Position numbers and translations under genes: made by a program
In this document: positions 10,882-20,962 of the stretch, in pieces
Numbering within the stretch: position 1 is the first letter of the stretch
Layout: each line of letters opens with the position of its first letter
The notes under the pieces: model-generated
Told to the model about the DNA's origin: nothing
Databases searched by the model: none
What the model saw: only the letters and a program-made list of their open reading frames with translations
Origin: Marasmius tenuissimus
Taxonomy: Eukaryota > Basidiomycota > Agaricomycetes > Agaricales > Marasmiaceae
DNA length: 64,000 bases
Assembly: GCA_029532415.1 (NCBI GenBank)
Contig: JAQOTA010000064.1
Span: forward strand, 620,001-684,000
Reading direction: 5' to 3'

Positions 10882-11303
10882 GTGGTGATCAGCTGCTGAT
10901 CATGAGAATTTTTGGAACTGGGTGCTATTTGTGATAGTCAGAGACTTTTGTTGCTGTAGGTCAGTCAATTTTGCTCAGAAGTATTAGAAAATTGTTGTGA
11001 ATACTTTTATACATCATATTTCAATGTTCTGATACATAGCTTAGCTTAGTAAACTATGCCTGAGGTGTGAGGGACGACTAAAGATGTGGGATACGTGTGG
11101 GAATTAGCCTAGGCGCCTATAAGCGCGCGTGTGAAATTCCGCGGGGAAACCTAATTGCGCGCGCGCAGAAATTTTAGCAGCCGCGCGAAAAACCTGGAGT
11201 ATGCGCGGGAAAGGTAGAGTACGCGCGGAAAAGTGATAGTACGGGGGGACACCCAAGTTAGGTCGGGGGGGCAATTTATTTTTTTCCCATTTTAACACTC
11301 ATA

Positions 11304-11309
11304 GAGAAT
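11304..11309 (+). repeat. Target-site duplication GAGAAT, right
   Basis: Right partner of 3185-3190. Coding sequence of copy A resumes immediately after it. Confidence 0.85.
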
Positions 11310-12801
11310 AACATCAACGTTGGTTATTCCGAGAAAGGTGGGCATGTGTTCTATTCATCCTTTCCTCTTCTAACCCGACTAGTCCCTTCACGTGTTGACT
11401 TTACCTTCCATGATACCCACAACACCCGACTCAACCTATACTTCTCGTCGCGCCTTCCGTTGGAGGACAGAAGTCAACTCCGCGCCGCATACCTTTGCCA
11501 GTCTGTAAAGAATAGCGGCTTTTTGACATGTACGTGCCCCGTCGATCTTCGACCTCATTAGCATATTCACTTCCCTCTGATACCATTCTCCAGATTTCAT
11601 CGATGAAATTGGATTTTCCGTCACTGGCAGTTTCTCACGTGGTCTCAAAACCTGTTCCGCACCCGTGTACCTCTTTGTCCCCCCCCTACACGTCGAGTAC
11701 ATCGACGGAATGTACTGTATACCTCATCCCCTCCCTGACCCGCTATTCTACTGGTCATGGGATCCAAAAGGAAAGACCGTGATCTCAGAGAAGGATTGGG
11801 AGCAGTCTGGAATACCTCGGCTGGAGGTTGAGACGTGGGGTGGGTCATATTGGCTTAGTGACGATTATAGATCGGTGGAAAGTCACTTGCACACCAAAAG
11901 CTATGACATTGACGGGAAGCAATACGCTCAAGCTCACGGGTATCCCGAGTTGATATGGGGTACGTGCTGTCCACACCCTGTAATTTGTTGAAAATAGTTT
12001 AGTTTTTGGTTCAGGTGATCCCCATGCTCGAAGGATCACGGAGCTAGAGAACACAGACAGCGATGAAGACTTGGAAAACTCGAATCAGCATGAGGACTCC
12101 GAGGAGCTGGATGAATCTTGGTCTTCAATTTCTCAGCCAGCATACCCGTCAACCTCCTTACTCGTGGATCTACCTGTGGAATGTTGTTGGCCTACACGGG
12201 AGAACAAGGTATGTGTGCTCTATACTTGTGACATGCGTACTCTGGTTGACATTTGAACTCAAGTTTTAGATACTCGTTATGAAACCAACGCGGAAAAATC
12301 TGCGGAAGAGTCGTGCCGAGTCAGAGGTCAACATGCCACAGTGCAGGAAACCAAATGTCAACCAGATCCATCAGAACCTATTGCCCAAAGACCAGCCCCG
12401 CTTGAAGAGTGAGGCTCACTTTCTATCGCTCACATCCACCATTTTCACTGTTGCTTCTCAGCTCTTCGACCTCCGTGTCTTACACGGCGACCAAGCAAGG
12501 CAAACAGTCACGGGTGGATGCGCGTAATAATATCTCTGCACGCACAGCAAGGTAAGTCTCTTCTTCTAGCCTACATTCGGTATTTAAATCATGCGAGTAG
12601 GCCCCCGGCTCAGGGAATGGCAACCGCCATATCAAACTCACAAACACAACCGAAAAGAGCCACGCAGAAATCTCCCGGAGCAAAGACCACTGGGGTAGGT
12701 GCCGGTCAAACATCTACCCCAGCTCGGCGGTACAAACCAATTTGTCAAATCGCTGGTACACATCATCCAACGAGTCGTTTAAGTACCCAAACGGCGAAAA
12801 G
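11310..12801 (+). pseudogene. Kinase-like family, copy A, 3' part
   Basis: The interrupted exon continues as NINVGYSEKG then SRLPLEDRSQLRAAYLCQS (to about 11527), the counterpart of SLRLPLRDRNRLRAAYLCQS in copy C. After an intron come APVYLFVPPLHVEYIDGMYC to KQYAQAHGYPELIWG (about 11650-11955). After another intron comes GDPHARRITELEN at about 12015 and an acidic Ser/Glu stretch to PTRENK. The block starting ILVMKPTRK at about 12270 matches copy B. The C-terminal region seems poorly conserved and low-complexity. The second foldback element begins at 12802. The domain containing the VPP-EYIDGMYCIP motif is conserved between A and C and is of unknown function. Confidence 0.65.
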
Positions 12802-14881
12802 TAGGACGAGTTATAATTAAAATAACTCGGTATGACCGATTTTGAATTGAACAAGTTTAATTATGCATTAAACTACCTCCTGGCCTCGATATGGCTAGGT
12901 CTACCGTAATTACATGGCTAGGTAGAATTAAACCGACAATTAAACTACACCATTAAGCTACGGTAAATAACCCCCCGCCCTGCGACCACACGGACGTCTC
13001 TGACGAAACAACTTGGTCAGTCCACGTACAAGACAAAGTTTAAATGACTCACCAAGTATCTCTAGCTTTGAACCGGGCAATCAAATAGAACGTTATCACA
13101 TTCTCAACGTGAGGTAGGTCAGCAAACAAGCTGGATTAAATCAGCTAGGAGGAGGGGTACACGAGCCCCTTTGAGCGAGAAGTTGGTGTAGGCGGGTGTT
13201 AAAATGGGTCTCACTAACGGAGGGGAGACCCTCTGCTGTACATGGCCAAGTTGGGATCCGTAAGGGTCCACTCCTTCCCTTGCCGCGCTAAGTGCTGTGC
13301 ACAGTATAAGGCTAGAGCCTATAGAAGAATCAACTATTAACCATCTCAAAGAACACTATAGGTCATGTTAAACTTACTGGGAAGTCCCGAGGAAGGGCAC
13401 ATGAGGTATCAAGAAACCGTCTGCAGCCCCTATTTTCTAGGCCATCAGGCCGTTGTTTTTCGAAGGTCCTAATTGGAAAAATGTCAGCAAAAACACGAAA
13501 GTCAGAAATTTTAGGAGCGTAGCAAGTACTTACTATCTGCATATATCATCCAAGCATCTTTGACAGTGCTATCGTCGGGATGTTGTTCGAAAATTACTGA
13601 TGGAGGACGTATACTGGTGCGTGCGGTGGTGGTATGAGGGTGAGCTGGCATAGTTTGTTTCTGTTTGCTCAACCGGATGATGTCCCGGAAATTTGGTGGG
13701 AATTCGGGCGCTTGACAAAAATGAATGGAGAGGAGGCGCCCAACCGTCCAAAATTTCCGCGGGCCAATGCTCCGGACTGCAAACACGAACAAACTTTGCC
13801 AGCTCACGCTTTTACCACCATGCCCACGGCGCGTCGCATACTCGGACGCGTTATCCAGACCTCTCGTATGAGCCACAGCTAATAGCTAAGGAAAGGCACC
13901 CATCAATACTCATTCTTCTATACATGCCATGCAAAATCTTCTCAAAGTCCATTCTACTCATCCCGCCCCGCTCTGGAGCTGGTCCTGGCTATTTTCCCTT
14001 TCACTCGCTCGAGCCAATAACACAGTACGGTATTTATTCCAATTTTAACTACACTGATACTTCATTTTGCGAGTCTCTAGATGTCTCTTGTCGTCCCAGC
14101 GACCTGTGGACCCCAACAACGATCTGGGTCGAGCTTCGAACGAGATTACCGTGCTGGTTCAAGGAGCGAGGGATTGTGTTCTTTCGTGAGTTCAAAATTC
14201 CAGTCTGATGTCCTCCTGGCTTACATGCACAAAAGACATCATACCTATTAGACATGAGAGTGCATAGTCATTGGTCCTTCAATAAATTACTTGTAACGGG
14301 TGGAGGAATGGGCCAGGCCGAGAGCCGATGGGAGGTTTCTTTTAGGTATGTGGCCGAATCTCTCTGTGTTCTTTACACTGTCTGACACCCCGTCATCCTG
14401 CTAGTGCCTTGAATTGCAGTTTCCCTTATCCGTGCCACAACCCCAAGACTGGTTTGATCTCTGTTCTGTATGAATACCCGCCTACACCAACTGGTACGAC
14501 AGTCTCGCTCAAAGGGATTCATGTACCCTTCCTCCTAGCTGATTTAATCCAGCTTGTTTGCTGACCTACCTCACGTTGAGAATGTGATAACGTTCTATTT
14601 AATTGCCCGGTTCAAAGCTAGAGACACTTGGTGAGTCATTTAAACTTTGTCTTGTACGTGGACTGACCAAGTTGTTTCGCCAGAGACGTCCGTGTGGTCG
14701 CAGGGCGGGGGGTTATTTACCGTAGCTTAATGGTGTAGTTTAATTGTCAGTTTAATTCTACCTGGCCATGTAATTACGGTAGACCTAGCCATATAGAGGC
14801 CAGGAGGTAGTTTAATGCATAATTAAACTTGTTCAATTCAAAATCGGTCATACCGAGTTATTTTAAATGTAACTCGTCCTA
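12802..14881. mobile_element. 2.08-kb foldback element with about 400-bp inverted ends
   Basis: The ends are TAGGACGAGTTATAATTA and, inverted, TAACTCGTCCTA. The arms are 12802-13198 and about 14477-14881, nearly identical. If the outer TA is the duplicated target (TA 12802-12803 and 14880-14881), the element proper is GGACGAG...CTCGTCC. No longer duplication was found. Each tip contains its own small palindrome (CGAGTTA ... TAACTCG). A second, inner inverted pair lies at about 13627-13720 and 13740-13826 (shared GTGAGCTGGCA and TTTGTT). No transposase motif was found in the roughly 1.3-kb core; the 121-aa minus ORF at 13511-13876 overlaps the inner palindrome and is probably chance. It is likely non-autonomous; superfamily uncertain. 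Confidence 0.75.
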
Positions 14882-15098
14882 TTGTAGAAACGGCGGGTAG
14901 GGTCGTCATCATGCCGAGCAAATCGACGAAACAGCCCGAGCCGGAAGATCGAGAGGTTACTCCTGCGAAACCCAGCCCACCTCCTGCACGAACGACACGG
15001 TAAGTGTGAATTATCGCTCGCAAGTCTGTCATCTAATCCATCTGTACAGCACCCAAACAACTCGTACAAACGCGACTGTTAAGAAGGCTTGGAGATGA
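14882..15098 (+). pseudogene. Possible tail of copy A after the second element
   Basis: A short stretch resumes after the element, with a possible GT donor at about 15000 and a reading TQTTRTNATVKKAWR ending in TGA at 15096-15098. The match to the low-complexity C-terminus of copies B and C is weak, so this is a placement by position. Confidence 0.3.
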
Positions 15099-15619
15099 AT
15101 GAATGGAGTGTTAAGGGAGGGAAAGCAACGGGTATGAGACCATCATCTTGTTGAGTGTTGGATTGAAGTTGGTTATTTCGGTCGGTTTTTCCGACCACTG
15201 TATTATGGGCCATGCCCAGTTGATATCTAGTGCCTGTATCCGCTCGGCTCAATAAACATATAGAATGTTCAATGTTATACGCTCCGTGCAGAACTCTTGA
15301 GTAGCCAACGGTTGGGGAGATCCCCAGACTGTAAATTCACATCCAGCGAGTTCCCTTTATGTTGCGCCCATGCTTTGCTCTCGATCAAGGTCATATGAAG
15401 ATGTCGACGGCCGAACGAGGAAATCTTAGAAAAAGCAATACCTCCACTCTAGCTCGATTTCTGGCTCAACTCGGGCGATCATCATCAGCGTAGGAGGAAC
15501 CCTTTCAGTCTCGGGCATACGGAATATTTAAACGAGGAAAATGCACTGCAACTGGCATGAATAGGCCAGCCCGACAATATAGTTTGCATTCGTTGATGAT
15601 TGCAAGAGAGGAATTTTGA

Positions 15620-16020
15620 TCCAGTCTAGCGTTACATCAACGGATGGAGATGTTAGTATCCTGCATAACACGAATAGGGCGGAAGACGCACCGTTCTACA
15701 TAACCTGTAGCTTCATCTACCAAAAAACCGCGAACGTCACTAAACTCTCAGAGTCATGGCAGAGCTTTACAGCAAACATGAAGGACGAGTCTGAGTAGCA
15801 TACGACGTTTACGAAAGATAAAATCCACAGTTGAGAAAACTATCTTGGTGTACTGTCCTGAGCTACGTTGAATTCGTCTTAGTCCAGGTAGGCAGTTGAT
15901 TCGAGTGGCAAATGGTCACGACCATGACTGTCTGCCTCAGATACACAAACAGAGGCTCAAGTCAACGTGAAGATCGTAGATAGAAATCGAAAATAACCTA
16001 CCTTCGTATTCTATCCCGTC
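15620..16020 (-). repeat. Segment inversely repeated at 20280-20660
   Basis: The reverse complement of this stretch aligns with 20280-20660 over about 380 bp (shared blocks GGTAGGTT, TCTATCTACGAT, TTGAGCCTCTGT, ATTCAACGTAG, GAACGGT-CGTCTTCCGCCCT). The order and spacing suggest a damaged gene with short introns. On the minus strand an open stretch upstream reads MWAECVLHWRGTILFYGFLC (about 16095-16030). The family is not recognised. Confidence 0.55.
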
Positions 16021-16410
16021 AGAGCCCCTTTCATAACACAGGAAGCCATAGAACAGAATTGTTCCCCTCCAATGAAGCACACATTCAGCCCACATCTGCG
16101 TCGTTTAGAACGGATGTCTCAGTCACGATGAGCACTTCGAGTCTCGACTCTCGAGGTTTGATAGCTAAAGATTAATATCTACCCGTTGATCATAGTGAGG
16201 GTATGCAGCTTGCCCGTGAAAGTAAAAGTCCCAGCAGCGAAAACGGACGCAGGTGAGCTGTATAGTCAGCGCGAAAGGCTGAACCACGAGAAATAGGGAT
16301 CTGAGGGAAGCCTTGGTAGGTTGAAGCTTTTCAAGAGCGTACCGGGGAGACACCCAAGACCAGAAATAGCTCACGAAAAAGTCCAGTTTGAATAAAGAAG
16401 GGACCCGCAT
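16021..16410 (-). other. Possible 5' exons of an unrecognised minus-strand gene
   Basis: An 81-aa open stretch (MRVPSLFKLDFF to YPHYDQR, 16410 to about 16200) is followed by a plausible GT...CGCAG intron and then MWAECVLHWRG. It is hydrophobic (SLRSLFLVVQPFALTIQL could be membrane-embedded) and would run into the repeated segment 15620-16020. No known family. Low certainty that it is expressed. Confidence 0.25.
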
Positions 16411-17780
16411 GAAGTTCGATGTGTGCGTTCAAGCTTTTGATAGACCCAGTCCAAGTACAAGTGTTTGATTTCAACGTCTAAACGCAGAGGCTACCAGGAA
16501 TACCACCTTAATGTACGCGTACTAATGATCATTTGTTTGAACAGCATTTTATAGATACGAGGCCGCCGCCCCACAAGCTTGTCGTTACTTGCTGCTTTTG
16601 AGGTCGGAAAGCTTGATGCGGTATGTCTGAGAGCATGTACGGCGTCCCGGAAGAAGCTGCGGGGCAGAGAAACTCCATCGGTTCATGAGTCAGGTGGCCG
16701 GGCGATTATAGAACGTGACGCTGAGCTGTTTTCTCGATTTGACTTAGGCACTAACAGCATGACGCTACGATCAGGGTGTGTTCTGCCCACGTTCAGGATA
16801 TTTTGGATAGTTTTGTTACAATTATCTCTCGTGACTATGTTCTTCCCTTCCGACGAACCATTCTCTCTCCCAATACACCACTCTGTAGGTCTCCATATCT
16901 GTGCAAATTCATTCTATATAAAATTGGTGTTGATTGCGAGATAAAAATGGGAAATTCCTCCCGAGCTTGGCCTCTCCTGCAGCATTGATGATCAATGTCA
17001 AAGATTCATGAACTGCAGCTCCAAAACTCGGTACTTTGTATTGCCATTTGACCTAAGTCTATCTCTGTTACTAATTTTGGTTCTCTGCCGCTCTTCCAGG
17101 TTCGCGAGTTCGCCGAGCACGTTCTCACAAAAAGGTGTATCGGGAATGTATCATCGGCGATCACGCATGCTATAATGGCTTGATGGATGTCGAACCGTTA
17201 GCAATCATCGCAATGTTACATTTGGGAACAAGGTTTACTGTGCATGGCTCCATTCTGACCGATCGATCTTTGAGTGATTCTGCTTCAATCCAATTTTCCC
17301 TAATCAGGATAAACGAGTACTCTCATAGTGACCAGGCAGAAACGTGACTCACGTTTCAGTCTCAGTACACGGCCTGAATCGTCGCTTGGATCTCGGGTCA
17401 ACACAGGACACTGGATAGGTAGGCCTGGTTTCAGTGGGAATAGAGCTTTGATTATCATTCCACACGCCCATTGAGAGCGTTCACCCGGGAATCGGTGCAT
17501 CGGTCGACCGGAATGCGTGGGTGAGAGTCAAAGGCATGTGTTCTGATCTATCAAACGCTCGATTGATCCCAATGATTCACACAATGTGTTCGCCGTGCGG
17601 CAGGAGAATAAAGAAAACTTCTGTTGCTCACTGTTTTTCAAACCCTCTGGTATATGTTTCGCGAAGGATTAAGGCAAGATGATCCTCATTCTTGCCTAAT
17701 CCTCATCAAATGGTTCTCTTAGCATGACTCGGTTTTTTGTTCAATTCTTTACTCGCCATTTCAATTGACAATCATCCAGA
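16411..17780. other. Intergenic, no gene seen
   Basis: The only longer frames (16579-16944 plus, 17300-17500 minus) show no domain, paralogue or intron logic. The last few hundred bases resemble the 5' flank of copy A. Confidence 0.4.
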
Positions 17781-17783
17781 AAA

Positions 17784-17880
17784 AGTGTCCGATCATGGGT
17801 ACTCAACGTTGTGGCGTTCAGAGGCGCTATAAGAGTTCACGTGTAGGCAACGAGGCTGAGAAGCGGACGGTCACATATAT
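17784..17880 (+). promoter_or_regulatory. Conserved 5' flank of kinase-like family, copy B
   Basis: It carries AGTGTCCGATCATGGG (17784-17799) and GCGGACGGTCACATATAT (17863-17880), the same two blocks in the same spacing as before copy A. Confidence 0.45.
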
Positions 17881-17939
17881 GTGCGACGTCGTGGCCTTGC
17901 TTCTCAGTCCCTTTCCCTCTTAGCCTCCATCACTCAACA

Positions 17940-19669
17940 ATGGCTTCCAGCTTCTTTGCAGGTGCCACAAATACGAAAATTGGTCCCGGGAGTAGCTTCC
18001 AAAATGTCGAAGGGGATGTCCACCACCACTACGATGCGACCTACCAAAAGGAAGAGGAGAATCGAGTCATGGTACGTCCCGAACCCTGCAATGGATGAAT
18101 TGACTCAAAACGTGCATTTTTCAGCCTAGACAAAAACGGTATAGGGAGGTTTTTGAGGGTGATGTTCTAGTTGGAAAGCAAACTTGGTCGCAGGAGATGG
18201 AGGTTGTGATCAGGGAGAGGGAACCTCTGACAGACAGCGTGTCATTTCGGGACGGTGGAGAAACAAGAATCGCAGTGGTGAAGAGGTTTCACACCGCCAC
18301 ACTATATCCACACAATTACATAGTTACAGTGATGACTTTCGAGCCAAAAGAAAAGAAGGATAGGGAAACTACACGTCTGGTGAGTAGAATCTTGACTAGC
18401 TATTGAACATTAGAATGATATCCGGTTTTGTAGTTGTGGGAAGAGCTCTATAAGGCTCTTTCTGCTCACAGGTAGGACTCAAGTTGGTTCAGGTGGGTTT
18501 GTCACCTCAAAAGGCAAGCCTAGGACACGGGAAGTTGTTCAGATGTTGGGATTGATGACGGCAGAGATGCCGACTTTCATCTTGCATGAAGGTGCGAAGG
18601 CTCTTGTAACTGGGCTAGTACTTTGGCTCACATCTTGAGGTACCTGGTACGTGTGGTCTATACTTGTCACATGCGTATCCTGGTTAACGTTTGAACTCGA
18701 GTCTTAGATACTCGTCATGAAACCAACGCGCAAAACTCTGTGGAAGAGAAACGCTGTGTCAGAGGACAACATTCCACGGTGCCGGAAACCAGATGTCAAC
18801 CAAATACATCAAAGGATGCTAATGTTACTCAGAGACTTACCCCGTCTAGGCGGTTAGCTTCACTTCCACACACTCACACCCATTATCTCACCAACCTTTC
18901 TCAGCTCTCCGACCTCCGTACCCAACTTGGCGAATAAGCAACCCAAACCATCCGAGCAGAGAACCACAAGAGAAACGGTTGACTCTCGTGATGATACCTC
19001 TACACGACCGACACAGTAAATATCGTTTCCTATTTCAAATAGACTTCATTGAACTTTTAGAACAGCTCTCAGACACCGAGAGAAGCGACCTCTGGGTCCC
19101 ACGCACAAACCCAACGTTCATCTCGAGAGTCTGAATGGAAGACCACAGGGTCACTCGAAGAAATAACCCCCGGGGTTGGCGCAAGGCAACACGTTCAAGA
19201 CCATGGCTATTCGGAGTTAAGACTCGGTGCGTACCAGTCATCTCGAGCTCAGCGCTTGTCTCGATACCTGTGTCAGGCGTCTCTCCCAACGGAGAAATGG
19301 AGGAGCTGGACGACCCAGATGGCAATGCCTGGTTCACTGGATCAGGAATAGAGAGCGAGCCCAACGATGAAAGCCCATCACTGTCAGCATTCTCAGTAGT
19401 TGATGCAACCCGCGATCAGGAAGACACGACACGAGTAGATTTGAAAGAAGGAGAGTGTTCAACCGCCACTTATTTGGCCCAATTCCTTGAGTTTGAAACG
19501 GATAGCACCGGTACGATTACACGTTTAACTCTCATCCTTGCTTGATCCTGACCGAATAACCGTTTTGCAGCCAATGCGGCCTCACAGCGGGATCAGTACA
19601 AAACGATGGCTTCCGTGAGCCCAAACGGCACAGATCGATGGGATTTCCTTGTAGATGAAGATTCGTAAA
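17940..19669 (+). pseudogene. Kinase-like family, copy B (central exons deleted)
   Basis: The ATG at 17940 begins MASSFFAGATNTKIGPGSSF then VEGD. A GT-AG intron leads to PRQKRYREVFEGDVLVGKQT and a clean stretch to FEPKEKKDRETTRL, then LWEELYKALSAHR. This part is better preserved than copy A. After about 18600 the sequence jumps to the ILVMKPTRKTLW block, which in copy A lies at about 12270, so the exons for FENTFGD, RAAYLC and YIDGMYC are absent. The 3' part keeps SAFSVVDATRDQEDTTRV, ATYLAQFLEFETDST and a final exon (19571-19669) ending RWDFLVDEDS, matching copy C's RWDFLIVEDS. A shortened protein is conceivable, but the QMLGLM region after the third exon is frame-broken. Confidence 0.65.
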
Positions 19670-20962
19670 TTGTCTATTCACTAGGGAAAAGATACCACGT
19701 TGGATGCGTTTTCGAAACTCAAAAACAGAATCAACAGTCTGAATATCTGATTTTGCGGATATTCATGCAAAATTCAAAATTTGCAATTGATTACGCCAAC
19801 TTTTCACTGCGTTTTTGCTATAGCGAGTATTTAGAATGTTCCCTGCATTTTTGGGCTGGGAAAAAGGCATATAACGTGGTATTTTTTTCCTAGTGATAGT
19901 AGCTTTCATTCTCCCGGGTCCGAGATCTTATCTATATTGCTCGTTACATTGCAACTTCCTCTGTTTGCCTCTTCATTTGAAACACGACATGCATCTAGCT
20001 CATGGATTATAGCCCAATGATGCCCTTTGTAATTCTTGTTCCGCATCGACGAACCCTGACAGAATTTATACGACTGATACTTTTATATTGATTTCGACTC
20101 GACAAATTCAAAGTGACCGTAAGTATTGGAAGAGCCTTAGCTCAAGTTCACGCATCAAGACGAGAAGGTCTGACCAGACCGGGGAGAAAGACAGAGGTCA
20201 AGGCGAACACCCTCCACCGAGAGTGTGCTTGACTGGAGAGAAACAATCCTATTCCATCGCTTCCTGAATTATAAAAAGGTGCTCTGACAGGACAGAACAC
20301 AAAGGTAGGTTGTTTTCAGTGACTATCTACGATTTTAACGCTGATTTGAGCCTCTGTACGCGGGTCTGAGGCCAACAGTCATGGCCGTGGCCTTTTGATA
20401 CCTGCCTGGGCCAAGATAGATTCAACGTAGTTCGGTACGCTATCTCAAAATTTTGTTTTCTGAGCCTGGGATTTTTTCTTTCATAGTCGTGAAATGCATC
20501 TTAGACTCGTCCCCATCTGCTGTATAGCTCTGCGACAATTCTCAGAGCTTACTGACGTTCGATGTCTACTGGTATGTGAAGCTACAAGCCATGTAGAACG
20601 GTACGTCTTCCGCCCTTTACTCTGACTACATATGCAGAATACTAACATCTTCATCTGTTGACACTGCGGGCATTTTGATGACCAGTAGGACATGACGTGC
20701 TTGTGTCCACTAGGGCATAACAGCATCTGGTCTTGTACAGGACCACTGTGACCAAAAACAAAGGATTGATGGTATGTTTCTTTCCATTGATTTTGTTGTA
20801 ATAATATAATGCCGGGGCCTCTCTCCAGTGACGCGTCAGTTTCCGGGGCGGACGGTCCAAAATACTGAGAGCGGCGTTTGGGAAACTAGGAGTAACCTGG
20901 GGATCCGAGTCCGAGGCTCTGGGTCGAGACTCTAATCAGGGCTATAAAGTTATATGTACATA
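19670..20962. other. Spacer between convergent copies B and C
   Basis: No intact gene. It contains the second copy (20280-20660) of the segment also found inverted at 15620-16020. The AT-rich part just after 19700 may hold 3' ends and terminators of the convergent genes. Confidence 0.4.
20280..20660 (+). repeat. Inverted partner of 15620-16020
   Basis: See 15620-16020. Here the same block order is on the plus strand, preceded by TGACAGGACAGAACACAAAG and GGTAGGTTG (a possible exon-intron junction). Several stops break every frame, so it is probably a degraded gene copy. Confidence 0.5.

Larger units (their letters stand above)
3191..11303. mobile_element. 8.1-kb foldback DNA transposon inserted in copy A
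   Basis: The element starts TATGAGTGTTAAAATGGG and ends with the reverse complement CCCATTTTAACACTCATA, flanked by the 6-bp direct repeat GAGAAT. The left arm runs from 3191 to about 6348 and the right arm from about 6497 to 11303; they are inverted copies of the same multi-exon unit, differing by later insertions and deletions. The arms surround a roughly 150-bp centre that itself resembles a piece of the arm near 3478-3560 (AATATGATGTATAAAAGTAT). The subterminal 150 bp is C/G-rich with GCGCGC runs. A 6-bp duplication does not fit hAT, CACTA, Tc1/mariner or piggyBac. I could not name the superfamily. The element carries genes of unknown kind and two smaller nested elements. Confidence 0.8.

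Noticed and set aside
13511..13876. 121-aa minus ORF in the 2.08-kb element as a transposase
   Set aside because: It lies across the inner inverted repeat, has overlapping frames of equal length on the other strand and shows no motif.
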